Shown here piece by piece: positions 35,196-47,541 of a stretch of 64,000 nucleotides of DNA. A program made the translations under genes and the position numbers. The DNA comes from Verticillium longisporum (lineage: Eukaryota > Ascomycota > Sordariomycetes > Glomerellales > Plectosphaerellaceae), in assembly GCA_019188255.1 (NCBI GenBank), contig JAETXT010000016.1, forward strand, positions 1 through 64,000, written 5' to 3'. Below the pieces are notes generated by a model, which ran no database searches, had not been told where the DNA came from, and saw nothing but the letters and a program-made list of their open reading frames with translations. Within the stretch, counting starts at the first letter, position 1. Each line of letters opens with the position of its first letter.

Positions 35196-38100
35196 TGATG
35201 GAATCTCAATGTGTTCCTTTTGGGTTTCTTGACTGAGTTTTCTTGACTGAATTATTCTACCCCAAGTTACGTCACCTCCTTCCCCTTTGATGAAAGACCG
35301 AGGATAGCTGTAATGATCTGTTTCAAAGGATAAGCCTCAACAGTTCACTGGCACACTTTGTGTTTCAACGAACCTTTGCTTTGTTTTCGTACCTCGTCCG
35401 CAGCATCATTTTATCATCCTTTGTCCGCTTCGCGAGCAGCCAGCAACCTCGCGCACCTTACACAGTAGCCCCTTCGACCGACTCTGACAGAGAAGCAAAG
35501 GGCACAAACTGGCACTCTCTTCCTGGGATTGGTGCCTGGCCATTGTATTTCGGAATCTCTCGCTGAGTTTTCTGCAGGAAGGAAAGGTGAACGTCGTGTG
35601 TGAAGGCTAGTGAATGCCGTCCAGCCATTGATGCGTTGGATTCGAACGATGGAGGTGATGACAATGTGCGGACGATTTGATGGCACAGAGTATGCGGTTA
35701 TAGAGCCGCATATCGGTGTCTCGGCGGAAGTAGTGGTAGTGAACATCTTGGAATGGTAACTTGTGGTGGACAACTTTGTTACAACTTTGTTGGAGGACAG
35801 AGGACTCGTTCGGGCAGTTTATATCAGGCCCTGGTTGTGAAAGGCGGAGGAAGCCAACGCTTATTCTATGTCGGCAGCTGCATTTATCAACTAGATATTA
35901 CATTCACTCTGTGTAACGCAGACCAAGTTTCTTTGAGAGGTGGATCAGCCCGCAACTTACAGCGTGCATGTAAATGCCCTCGTCTCGATGGTCTCGACCT
36001 TTCAAGCGGGGACGCAGTCCGACAAAACCAGATGAACATCATTGCTAGAACTCGACTAGAATCATTGGTTATCTCAACTATGGTGTGTATAGGAGAGATG
36101 CTGACATATGCTGAGATCACTGGCCTTATATCGGCATTTTCCTGTAGCTATCGTGAGCCCCCTGCTTTCTGTCGTCTTCTCTGGCTGTTGTCGTGGAGCA
36201 ATATACCTATTGAGCATGTATACTAAAAAAACAACCATACCTAAGTCTAAGTTGTTCACGCATGATACACTTTCACTTAGGGCTGAAGTATGTACTGTGG
36301 CCCAATCTAGTCCATGATTGATGCGATATCAATTCGCAACCATTGTCACAAGGTTCTGTGGCCAGAGCTTTCCATGCCGAGCTGTACAATGTGTCAGGTT
36401 ATCACATTGATGCCCTAGGAGGGTATCAGCGCCCCTGGAATGCATGTTTGGACTCAAGATGGCTAACTCGGGCGAACAACCTTCAAGGCTCACCGTTGTA
36501 TGCTCGGTAGTAGGCACGATCTAACACATCTCAATTTCCTCTATCATTGTACATCAGGTTTGAACTTCGATGTATCTGTGAACAAGAGCAGCTCTGGTTC
36601 ACACATGCATACCGATAGCCGACCAAAGTAGATCAATGACATTTTCAGACGGCACTCAGGCAGCTTGTCATCCTGTCCTATGTCGAAGTCGCATAAGTCA
36701 CTCGTGTACATGATGAGTCCAAGAGAGCGGTCTGCTCATTCCTTTCATCATCACAGCTGTAAGACCGAAGCTCATGAGGAAAGTCGGAGTTGAACCCGAG
36801 ATGAGGATGAAAACGCCGTAACCAGGTGATTTAGTGGCACATGCAAAGCCAGGCATACTACACATGACAATCATCTTCATTCCTCGATTTTGAGACCGGC
36901 TTGGCGTTAGGGTGGCAGTGGCCGCCACTGCTTCCTCATCTGACTGTAATCACGCCAACCTAGACATCACGGGTCACACTCACCGCCACGGACGTTAAAA
37001 GTTTGACATGATGAGCTCTTCCCTTGGAACGAGCTCTTCTCTTGGACCATGACGTTGCTACACCAATGTCACGAACATCATCCGTCTCGCACGCACTGTG
37101 TTCGAGACCAATTCCATTCCAGCCCGCCAGACACAGGTGACGTCGAGATCAACGTGGCCAACGGCCAAAGAACGTAAACTGCGCAAGCGACCAGGGGCGT
37201 CAAATCGATGATCACCCAAACCAGAACCAGAATCCGTTCAGAACTGTGGCCAGACGGGCGCCAACGGTCTCAAGGCAGACACATGTTGGCTTTTTCTCAC
37301 CCTGGACAGCCCTCTGTGCTTTCGCAGCGTCCGGGACTCCGTAGCCCGCGAACATTCATTCGAGAAGGCGGCCCCCATGTCAATAGCGCGACGAATCAAC
37401 CCACCAGTCAGAAAGGCTCCGAGATTCCAGAGTCCCTGTCAAAGGGTCAGTGCAGCGCGAGGGAGAGGGAGCAGAGAGGAAAGAAAAGTAAAAAATAAAA
37501 AAATAGGGTTCGATCTGCCTGCCAGGCAGCCATTTCTGTACCCCGTCACCATACCAAAGCAGTCAACTCCCCAAACTCCCTCTGGTGCCCGCTCGGTAGG
37601 TAGTGCGTGCCTGTGCACCGCCGAGTCGAACCATGCCGGCGCTCGCAGGAAAAGGAGATGCTCCTATTCGCGTGGTCGCTGGGTGGGAAAAGGTGATGGG
37701 AAGTCGGTCGGCTTCTCGATGCACATTGCACGCCCCTTTCGCGTTCTATCACTACACCTCCATGTCCATATCGCATGCCATGCATCCCGTCAATCGACCC
37801 GTCCGTCCAAAGCCAAGACGTCGCGTGGCGCATACGCCGTGCCGCTTTCGCCCGGGACAGTGAAGACGCACAGCGTGCAGTGAAAGGCACAAGACACGTC
37901 TGCCTTCGCCTCGCCTCAGCAGGCACGCGATGATGATTCGAGGCCAAGGGATCGCCAAACAATGAGGCCCCTTCCCGAGCCATGGCTGCTGCTGCTGCTG
38001 CTGCGCCGAGGTACACACCGCATAACGCATGCACCAGCGATGGCATGAGTGCATCAAAGGGGCTGAGAGCATCTCGAAGGGCATGAGGCGGGCGATCAGG

Positions 38101-39096
38101 CAGCCAACTCAATGCCCTCGAGCAGAATGAGCCGATTCAGGCTTTTCCGTACCATGGCTTCAGAGGAGATATTACTGATCGCATTCTTCGAACGTCGCAA
38201 GGGAAAGGTAAAAGGCGGCTCAACGAGAGGCCGACCCGGCCACGGACTCCGGTCGCCGCCGCGGGAGGGGGAAGGGGGAACTCCCTGCCCCTACAACCTC
38301 TCCCACCCCCACAAGCTGCCGAACAACCTCGCCAAGCCGGCGGCGGCGGCCATCCATCCACCCACCACAACCCACTGGAGGGCGTGGGCAGGGCTGCATG
38401 GTTTGCTCCGGAGGAACCTGTCTATCGTTGCCACCAGCTTCGCCTGCGCGACAAGCGACAAAGAAAAGCCCGCCTCTCCGTCCCTCGCTCGGCAATGGCC
38501 CAAGGCAAGGATTGCGCCCCCTTCATGTCCAATGCAGCAGCATAGTCGATACGATCGCCCGCTACCCGATTCGTGGTCGGCAGCCGTCCGAACTCTCAGG
38601 GCCCCACAGGCCACCTCATCACCTTTTCTCTCTTTAGCTTCCAGAACTTGTCATGTATCACCCGGCAGCCATTTAAGGAATCCAGGGGCAGAAAAAAAGA
38701 GGTATCGTCAATTCATCTCACCCGTCGGATGCAGGCCCGTGGGTGGTGGAACCTGTCTATGAGCCCCGACAAGAACAAACGCCTGACCAGACTCCGTGTC
38801 CAATGTAGCTGTAGCTGTAGCTAGGCATGGGATATGCTGCTCTCCATCCAATGACACCTTTTCTCCACCTCCAGATTTCTACCTAATCTGACAAGAAGAG
38901 TTCCGCCGACAAATGAACTGTATATGACACCCACTAAGTAAAAATAAAGAACAAGATGGGGGGTATTAGTTGGCTGCCTAACCGGCGGGCAGCCGCGCAT
39001 GCATCGCTTCTCTAAGGGGGCTTGGTGGTTTCCACTCCAATAGCTTGAAACAAGTCAATCAATCCTGTGGGGACCTCTTGGTTCCAGGCAGCCGAA
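35196..39096. other. Gene-free stretch
   Basis: 3.9 kb without a supportable gene. GCTGCTGCT triplets occur at about 37986-38004. Frames at 37377-37883, 37546-38112 (minus) and 38112-38762 overlap each other on opposite strands and show no motif. The part 35750-36600 is slightly richer in AT. No RNA gene is seen. Confidence 0.5.
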
Positions 39097-40439
39097 TTAT
39101 GCCAGTCCAACCAGCTCGCTCTCCTCCTCCCACGAGAGCATCGTCGTAGCGGCCGCCTTGACGTAACCCGTCTTGGTGGCGCCGAGGTTCCAGATGCCGT
39201 CGCAGATCCAGGATCCGTCCTCGTAAGACCAGAAGAAATCCGGGATTCGGCTGTGGCGTGACGACCAGAGGCCCTTGACGCCCACGGCGTACCAAAAGTC
39301 GTGCCAGCGCATCCATAATGATGGCCAGGGGTCGGACACGGTGGGCGGTGGCATGGGCTTGACGCCGTTGACATCGAAAAGATCGGCCACTTTGAACCAG
39401 AGCGCCTTGTCCTTAAGCTGGTGGACAGCAATGGGTGCGGGGCCGACAATGGCGTGTTCCGTCGCCTCGGGGTGCGTGGCGCATCGGGCCCAGGCGGTGC
39501 CGTCGCCGCGCGCGTCTTCGTCGAGATAGTCAAACTTTTCCGTGCCTCGAAAGTTGACGAAATTGGCCCTCTCGCGACCCTTGAGCAGGAGCATGGCGAC
39601 GGCCATGTCCTCGCCTGTGACAACGTGGAAGCGGCGCTGAAGCCCGGCGAGCAACTCGACCATGTCCCAGGTCATGGTGTACATGGCGCCGTGGGGAAAG
39701 CGAGGTCCCACGAATGCGAATAGTAGAGCTCGCCGATGACGGTGCGCTCGACGGTGGAGACGTAGCGACCGGTGCTGTTGGTCAGACGCGGCTCGAGGAA
39801 GCGGTCCCAGAAGCCGCGGGCGTTGAAAAAGAGGTCCGTGTCCATTTTGGAGACAAACTCGTACTGGTGGTTGTGGTCGATGAGCCACTGGTAGAGGGCG
39901 AGCGTCTTGACCGTGTTGGCGGTCACGTCGTCCTCCTGGAGATGGTCGAGCACAATCATGTCGCCGAACGTCTGATTCTCACTCGAGACGGCGGCAGTCC
40001 AGTCGGGTCCAGGGTTGGAGACGACGAAGCGCGTGTCGACGGGCAGGTCGCCGTACATGCGCATCCAGGATGAGCGGATGATCATGCGGCGCTCCATTTC
40101 CTCGGCGGCGCAAATGACAACGGCGAGCCAGGGCCGCGGCGGGCGATCGTCGTCGACGGCATCGATCATGGGCGAGTCCGGAAACGGCTCCAATGGGTAG
40201 AGGCTCGGCGGGGAGCCCTCGACGATGCTGCCGTGGACAACGCCTATGGAGCTGGGGACCTCGTAGGGCGCATGGTGGATGGTGTGCGGTCTCGTGTGCA
40301 GGAGAATGTGTGTGACGAGACCAATGGTGATGAGAAGGCTGATGGTGAAGAGGCGACGAAAGCGTGGCGGAATGTGTTGGGTCAGCGAGGTCCAGATCGC
40401 CGATGGCAGCGACAGACAGGGCCGTGCCGAGAACATCAT
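39097..40439 (-). CDS. GT31-type (beta-1,3-galactosyltransferase-like) glycosyltransferase, frameshifted
   Basis: A predicted type II Golgi membrane glycosyltransferase that would move a sugar from a nucleotide donor to a glycan. The N-terminal signal anchor is at about residues 30-47 (LFTISLLITIGLVTHILL). The catalytic region follows the GT31 pattern: ERRMIIRSSWMR, then FGDMIVLDHLQEDD, then the DxD metal site D200-T-D202 in SKMDTDLFF. The frame is broken at codon ~249: one frame ends ...SHSWDLAFP and the next continues HGAMYTMTWDMVELL without loss of any conserved residue. One extra base in the four-C run (plus-strand GGGG, 39693-39696) would join them into about 447 residues. No intron can explain the shift, because both frames abut. 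Therefore it is either a homopolymer error or a recent inactivating deletion. No partner enzyme lies nearby. Confidence 0.82.
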
Positions 40440-43400
40440 GAGCGACGCATGAGATGAGGGCGATTGTTTGCGCGAATGACGTTTCCCGCGACGATGGGCG
40501 TCAGTGAGGGCGATAGCAATAATGGCGGCGGCCGCAGCGGGCGGCGGCGGCGGCTGTCGTCGTTCTTGTCGCCCTTGGCAGTAGGAAGAAAGGAGGGGGA
40601 GGCGGATGGCAAGGTCGAAGTTGAAGTGAGGTTGACGCGAAGGCGAGTTGCGCGCGCGCGCGTTGGAGGTTGAGAGAGGAAAGGGAAGTCGTTAATCAAA
40701 AGGGGGCGGCAGGTCAAAAGGGAAAGGCGAGGCAAGGCAGGCCAAGGCGAGCCAAGACGAGGTGCAAGGTAAGGCAAGGGTACCTCAGGAAGGGTCAGGT
40801 ACCTAGGTAGGTCAGGAAGGGTAGGTCGGTACCTCCTTACAAAAGGGACACTAGGGCGGGGCAACAAACAAGATGGGCACTGCTGTGAAACGCCCATCGA
40901 GGAAATGCCCATTCCACTTTATACAATCGATTCGTTTCTGCCTGGACTAGTTCCTGGGTAGGTGCTGGCCAACGCGAGGGTAGCAAGGAAGGCGAGATGG
41001 GCATTCTGGGTCCATGCTCTCTCGTGGCACGTACCTGCAAAAGCCAAAGAAAAAGAATTGAGGTGCTTGCTCCTTTACTCCCGGCCCCTGGTACTGCGAC
41101 CCAAGTCAAGTCACGCTAAGGAAGGTTCCTAAAGGAGGAGGAAGGGGTGATGGGGGGTGGGGGGGCGTGAAGGGGAAAAACGGGAGAAGGGCGAGGGAAG
41201 GATGTAACGGGACGTACCCGCTCTCCTCCTCTTCCTCTTCGTCGCTCAGCCACGGCCCACGACCTCCAACCTAGTACGACCTACAGCATACGGTCCACGG
41301 GTGAGCGAGACCCAGACTCGGCCGTTTGGTACCAAGAGGCTTGGGTCACTTAGCAGCTAGGGAGGGGGCAGTCGCGGTTTCACCTCCACAATTTTCGTGT
41401 CGAGGCCAGAGACGTGTCTGTGCGCCCGTGCCCCCCTGGCCGCCATCCCGGGGTGGCTGCCTGGTGGGGGCCTTTTTGAGGCCACAGGCAATGGGCAGAC
41501 GACGGTTGGTCAGGGCGGGAAAGGCTTGAATTGGGACCTCCCCTCCCCTTGCAACCTGCCGGGTGGCTCGACTGGGCTGATGAGATTATGGTGTGCAGAA
41601 AGAATTACACAGGAAGAGAGAACCCCAGCCCCATCTCTCCGTTGTGGCCGTACAGCAGGCAGGATCGACTGCGCGCTGGCGGAATCGAGAAATAGGCAAT
41701 GCCGCGCAATTGGCGTGACGGTGGGTGGCCTTGTGACGTACGTACCGAGGCCACGGCAGTCACCTGTGCTTGGGAAACAGGGCAGCACAAGACACTTTGT
41801 GGGATCGAAGCAGACGGAGCAAGGAATTGGCAGTCTTTCTGGCAGCACTAGCTCTTCAGACCTATGGGGCGGGCAGAAGAACTTGGCATATCAGACTAAG
41901 ATCATGTCTTGTCGAGGCCACGATTCGCAATTGCAGTGAAGCCCTCCGAGATGGACCACGCAACCGCCAACGCTGCCCAAGCCCGTCGTGGCATCATCGT
42001 CATCATCTTCATCATCTCTCTGACCCGTCCGCCGTGCTGGCAAACGGTGGGTTCACCATGTGCACGTGACCAAGCTTCAGTTGCGCGGCGCGCGCTGGCT
42101 TCGAGCGTTGGACATGGACATGGACATTGACATTGGCATGACGCCTGCCATGCCGGCACTGCATTCCTGCTTCCTGCTTCCTTCCTCCCTACCACCGCGA
42201 CGTTTCCCCCTCCCCCGTCATCTTTCATCTTCACCGCAAGTCACTGTCGAACACCTGCATCCTTCAATGGATCTGCACCAAAGGCTGGGGCCGCACTACC
42301 AAGGGACTGAGACTCGAATTGGAGGGGCCGTCTACTCTGCTCTGGCGACGCAGGCAAATCACGATCCATCTCACGCCAAGGATGCGCCAACCCCTGGGTC
42401 GTCACTGCCGTCTAAAATTGGCGGGAAATGAGCTGGGACCCGCCGTTTTTAATATCCAATTACAGCCTACAGGCGCCAGACGGCACGTGCGTTAGCGCAC
42501 GCCCCATGCAGCTCAGCCTCCTCCTCGCCTTCCTGTTGCTGCTGCTGCTGCTGCTACTGCTAAGGCACCTCATGTACGCGCAGGCAGGTAGGCACGCACG
42601 TAGGCAGCTGCGGCGCTGCATGATATCCGCGAGGGGCAGGGACGTGGCTCCTTGTCCTCGGACTGCAACTGACAACCGTACATGCATGCGACTTCAGTCG
42701 TTCCACGTTGATCTTTTGTGTTGCATTGCTCGCGAGACGAGGGCTCCCGATCACCGTCCCAAACCTGCGGCTGACGCTGCTGCGGATGCTGATGCGGATG
42801 CTGATGCTGATGCAGTGCAGGAGCCTCATTCCTTCATCCGCATCCGCTGCACGCCCGCCTACCGGTATATTTCCGTCGCGTCATCCTGCGCCGATCATCG
42901 TCAGCCTGTCCGGCACCGCCCACTCCTGCTGCTGCGTCGCGTCTGCGCTATCTCCACCACCGCCAATCTGCACATAGAATAGATTTTCGTGCCGCATGAG
43001 CCCTACCGCCCGACAGCCTACCGCGACTGACAAGGTCGTTTCGAATTATAGAAACACACTCAAGACGCCGCCGCGTCGATGCATGGTAGTTGAGATCAAC
43101 GGGTAGGTAGCACTGCCGCCCGGCCGACCGCCCTTTCCCCACCAACGTAACACGCCAAGGCAGTGCCGACTACCGCACCGGGACCCGACCCCGCGAACGC
43201 CAGACCTCACACACACACGCACACACTACGCAAGGTGCAGGACGAGAACGGTCCCCCTTTTTCATACCCCATGACGTTGACACACGTGTGCGACGTGATA
43301 GACGGAAGGGGGCGTCGTGATAGCTCCGTCTGCCGCACGTATCGCGACCCCGGTGCCATGTCCTGTTCCTCAATGGGCGACGAACGGCCCCTTCCTTCTC

Positions 43401-44203
43401 GCCCGCTACCGCTGTGCAACGTGCTGAACATCCTCCAGCCTGATCCTGCTGGTGGCTGTGACGAGGAGACCGGCGTGCTGATGGATGTACGACTCCAGAA
43501 AACGCACTCCATGCAGATTATGCCTTGTGAAAGGATCCGATGTGCTGGCATCCGCATGGCTTGCCCGGTCTGCCATGTTGCTTTCGTCTCGCTGTGTCGT
43601 GAATTGTATCCATCGTCTGTCAGAGCGTATGAAAGCCCTTGCAGGCTCAAAGGCCACATGCCACTTTGATTCCGAAGACAGGTCAGGCTGCGCAAAGGCT
43701 CAACGGTGGTCGCACCGTCAAAGTCACTGCATGCGACCTCGAAGCAATGGCAGGAGGTGTCCCACTCAGTGTGACCCAAAGTTCATGCAACCAAGACGAG
43801 TACTGTCAACGTCAACGCCTGTCGACCTGCTGCAGATTGCCGCCAAAGACAATTCGTCGTACTCGTTGCGAGACTCGATGGCTGACCCTAGGAATTGCAG
43901 ATGACGACGAGAATGTTTGAATGTAGTAGATTACGACTAAGATAAGAAATGTAGAGAGTGTTGTGTTTGTGTTGGCCATACTCAAGCCCCCGTAGTCCTG
44001 AACGCCTCCCAAACCTGTTCCATTCAACGCCAACCGGAAAGAAAGGAAAAAGAGAGCGTCTTCAGCGTTCTTGCCCTCGACGACTGACTAAAACAAAGGG
44101 GAATCTCGGCATGTAAATAGTTGCAACCAAAAGAAACAACCAAGAAGGAAATATGCAGAAAAAAAGTACGAAAAACCAGAGCCCACGGCCGGCTCTGACA
44201 TGC
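40440..44203. other. Gene-free stretch
   Basis: 3.8 kb. It starts with the GT31 promoter. CCTAGGTAGG-type words cluster at 40778-40835. (CTG)n and GATGCT repeats lie near 42534-42560 and 42783-42812. Frames such as 43207-43779 (minus) show no motif. No supportable gene or RNA is seen. Confidence 0.5.
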
Positions 44204-47200
44204 TCAGCTGTCCCAGATGGCGCCATAGGCCGGCACGCCCCGCGTCTCGAGGCCATACACGACCTTCTTGGTGATCTTCTCGTTGGCGATGATGATCACA
44301 GCCTCAGCGTTGAAGCTTTTGGCCAGGTTGTAGCCCATCTTGACGAGGTCGGGGCGGCCAAGCTTCTTGGTGTCGTGGATGACAGCATCGGGGATCTTGC
44401 CCTTGATTGTGCGCAAAAGACCTTCGCCAAAGGTCTTCTCAGGCTGTTTCGTAGACCAGATGAGTTGCGTGGCGCACGAAGGATTCTGGATGTGACCAAG
44501 CACAGGACCGATCCCGGATCCTGTGGCGATGACCACGACGCGGTTGAAGAGCGTCGCGATGCGCATGACGCCGCAAGTGGGGACACCACGCACCCACATG
44601 TGCGTTGGAGGCTTCTCAATACAAGCTCGCGTCCAATCACCAGCGTTGGAGACGACGAGAGAGTAGCCCTTGGGTCGACCATCGACAGGCTCCGGGGCGG
44701 GAATGGTGGCAAAGGAGTGCCATTCAAGAAGAGGTCGATGGGAGATGCGTGTGAACGAGCCGTTGACAGGCACTGTGTAGTCAAAGTGCAGGCGGATGGC
44801 GTGGTTTGACAAGACTTCGGCATCGACTGAGACCTTGCGGAGGAAGAACCAGGATGATGCAATGCTCAAGGTCGCGACGGTGAGCAGCCAGAAGGCGGGC
44901 GACCGGACACAAGCATCGCCAAGCGACAGGTCGGTGGCCTTGTCATCATTGGTTTTCAGAACAATCTGTGCCCAGAAGAGGCCAAGCATGGTCCATCCAA
45001 CGAAGCGGTGAGTCTTTTCGAAGAGGTTGTGGTACGTCTTCCTGATGGAGGGGTATGCCAGGACAAACATAACCATGAACAGAGCAGACAGCATCCATGA
45101 GATGACCTTGGTGGCCAGTGACTGCCTGCCCCAGCCAGAACACTGAGAGAACATGCATACCGTGTCGCTGATGTTGGAAGCAAGAAGCCACAAGCCTGCA
45201 CACACTGCAGCTCCTGAATGAACTCCACCGAGGTGGTAGATCTTGGCACACCGAGACCTGATGCACAGCGGCCACGATTTCGGCACATTGCAGGTGATTG
45301 TGTAAAGAGCGTTGATGACGAATTCTTGGCGGACAAGAACAGCGGTGGCGAGGTTGATGGATGTGATTGTACCGATCCATTCTTGCGTTGGCCCTGCCAA
45401 CACAAGTGCAATAACGGCAGCAATGTTGAAAAGACCAACAAGCGTGAATAGGCGGCGGTAGACGATAAGCAGGCGATTGCGCAGGTTGCGGAATGGCTTG
45501 CGGTGCGTCTTGGAGGGAACATCTTCGTCCAGGTGGCCCTTTTCGTCTGGGGTCGGGATGTCGGAGGCCGACAAGACCGAGTTGACTTCTGTAACACTCG
45601 ACGTGGACGAAATGGACCTCGCCTTCTCCACTGCGGTGACCTTGGAGCGGATGGACTTGCCTGAGGCGCTCTCACATATGGTGGATGCGTCGTCTTCAGG
45701 CGTGATAGCGAAGGACCGCAGAGCCTTCTTGTCGATCTTGCCGTTGGGAGTGAGAGGCAGGGTTGCAAGACGATGGAATTTGCTAGGAATGGCGTAGTAG
45801 GGTTGACGACCCTTAATGTGTTCCTTCAGTGCATCAAGGTTGCAGTGTTTGGGCGTCACGAAGCCATGGATCTCTTCGTCGATCAGAAGGGCGGCCGCTC
45901 TGTCGACCTCGCAGAAAGTGTTCATGGACGACGTCACGCCATCAAGCTCGACACGGAAGCCCTAAGAGAAAGTCAGATGACCGAGTCGACTGGGTGAAGT
46001 GAAGAGCAGACGACGTGTCTTACCTTGATCTTGACCTGGTCATCCACGCGGCCCAGGATATCCACCGATCCGTCGGCCGCCCAGCGGCAGAGATCCCCCG
46101 TGTTGTACATCATGGACCTGTTGCCGAGTCAGCGATGTCACTTAGTCGATCACCAGACTGACTCACCCATCGTTCACAAAGGGGTCGCGCTTGTATTTCT
46201 CGGCCGTCTTTTCCGGCAACTTGACATAGCCGCGCGAGACGCCAAGGCCACCCGCCCACATGATACCCGCCTCGCCGACCCCGACAGGGGTGCCATCCTC
46301 GTCGAGCAGGTAGACGTTGTTATTGGGCGTGGGTCTGCCGATCGAGAGAGGCTGCCCGGGGACGTGTGCATGCATCGTGTTGACGATGGTGGTCTCGGTC
46401 GGGCCGCAGCAGTTGTAATATCGGCCATGCGTCGCCCACGTGTCGGCCAGCCTTCGGGAAGATCAGCATGATAAGCGAGACATGAAGATGGAATATCAAG
46501 CATACCTTTGAGAACTCGGCTCCCCTGCAGTAGCGACAGCCCGGATATTTGGGTAATCGCGGGGATCGTACTTGGCGAGTATGCTGGGCGTGCAGATAAG
46601 AACATCCATCTAAATCCTGGTCAGCTACGCTCACCCCTCTCTGTCAACGTCACTGACTTGTTGGAGGGCCTGCACCCAGTTCGAACCGCGCAGGATCAGA
46701 GTACCACCGTTGCAGAGACAACCGAGCATCTCCCAAGCAGCTGTAAAGGTGGGGTTAGTCAAGGCTGTTACGGGATGGAAGTACCGCTACGTACCCATAT
46801 CGAAGCTGATGTTCAGGATCTGACCAACGCGTGTGCCGGACCCAATGTCCAGTCGTCCTGGTGACAGGCACACTAGATTTGTGACATTCCGGTGAGTCAC
46901 GTCAACTCCCTTGGGCGTTCCCGTTGTGCCTAAATCTGTCAGATAATTTCCCGTAAGCGAAAGGGACGAAGACATACCTGAGGTATAGATGACATAGCAC
47001 CCAGAGTCAGACGTGGCCAGGTCTTGTGGCGTTGTGGACTTTTCATAGTCGTCCGCCTCCGGAACGTCGTCCCCGTCAATGGCGATGACGTTGCTGACAC
47101 CGGACCCAGCCAGGCGGTGCTGGGTGGACCGGAGGACCAAGACAGTGCGTCCACCAGTTTGTTCTAGAACGAAACGCAGGGTCGAGTCTGGCACGACGCC

Positions 47201-47541
47201 ACCGTCGAGTGGCACGTATTGGGCGCCACACGTAAGGATTGACATGATGCCGACCAACATATCGACACCCCTTTTGACGACCAGGGGCACCCGATCGCCT
47301 GGGCCGACACCAAGCTGGCGGAGCCGATGTGTAAGTCGCGCGCTACGCTGGGCCAGATCTCGGTACGTAATCTGACGTTCGGGCTGGGCGGAAAGATCGC
47401 GCGCCGCGACAACGTCAGGTTGAACGCGTGCATGATGAAAGAAAGCTTGCGTGACTGTTGTGAAACGGGGGCGGCTCGTGGGCCATGTGTGAAGGACAGA
47501 GGAGGGCAGCAGGGCGCCGCAGGAACGATGCTCTCCATCAT
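44204..47541 (-). CDS. tmpL: TmpL-like protein: adenylation domain + six TM segments + FAD/NAD(P)-binding reductase-like domain
   Basis: A large redox-associated membrane protein of about 1007 residues. Seven exons: 47541-46978, 46929-46795, 46740-46658, 46609-46506, 46451-46167, 46117-46024 and 45961-44204, with introns of 48-62 bases. The adenylation half has [11 protein letters not shown] (about 187-197, restored by intron 1), [29 protein letters not shown] and [13 protein letters not shown] (about 491-503). No carrier domain follows. Six hydrophobic segments lie between about 593 and 810. The C-terminus carries a pyridine-nucleotide motif GSGIGPVL (about 903-910). This order matches TmpL of Alternaria and Aspergillus, reported as needed for redox balance and virulence (family knowledge). 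The first ATG pair (47541, MMESIV) is one frame off the body. One extra base in the C run near 47485 would join them, and the body frame has no other ATG upstream. Without that base the start is unresolved. Confidence 0.85.

Noticed and set aside
38112..38762. 216-residue plus-strand frame
   Set aside because: No motif, with competing minus-strand frames and composition typical of random GC-rich sequence.
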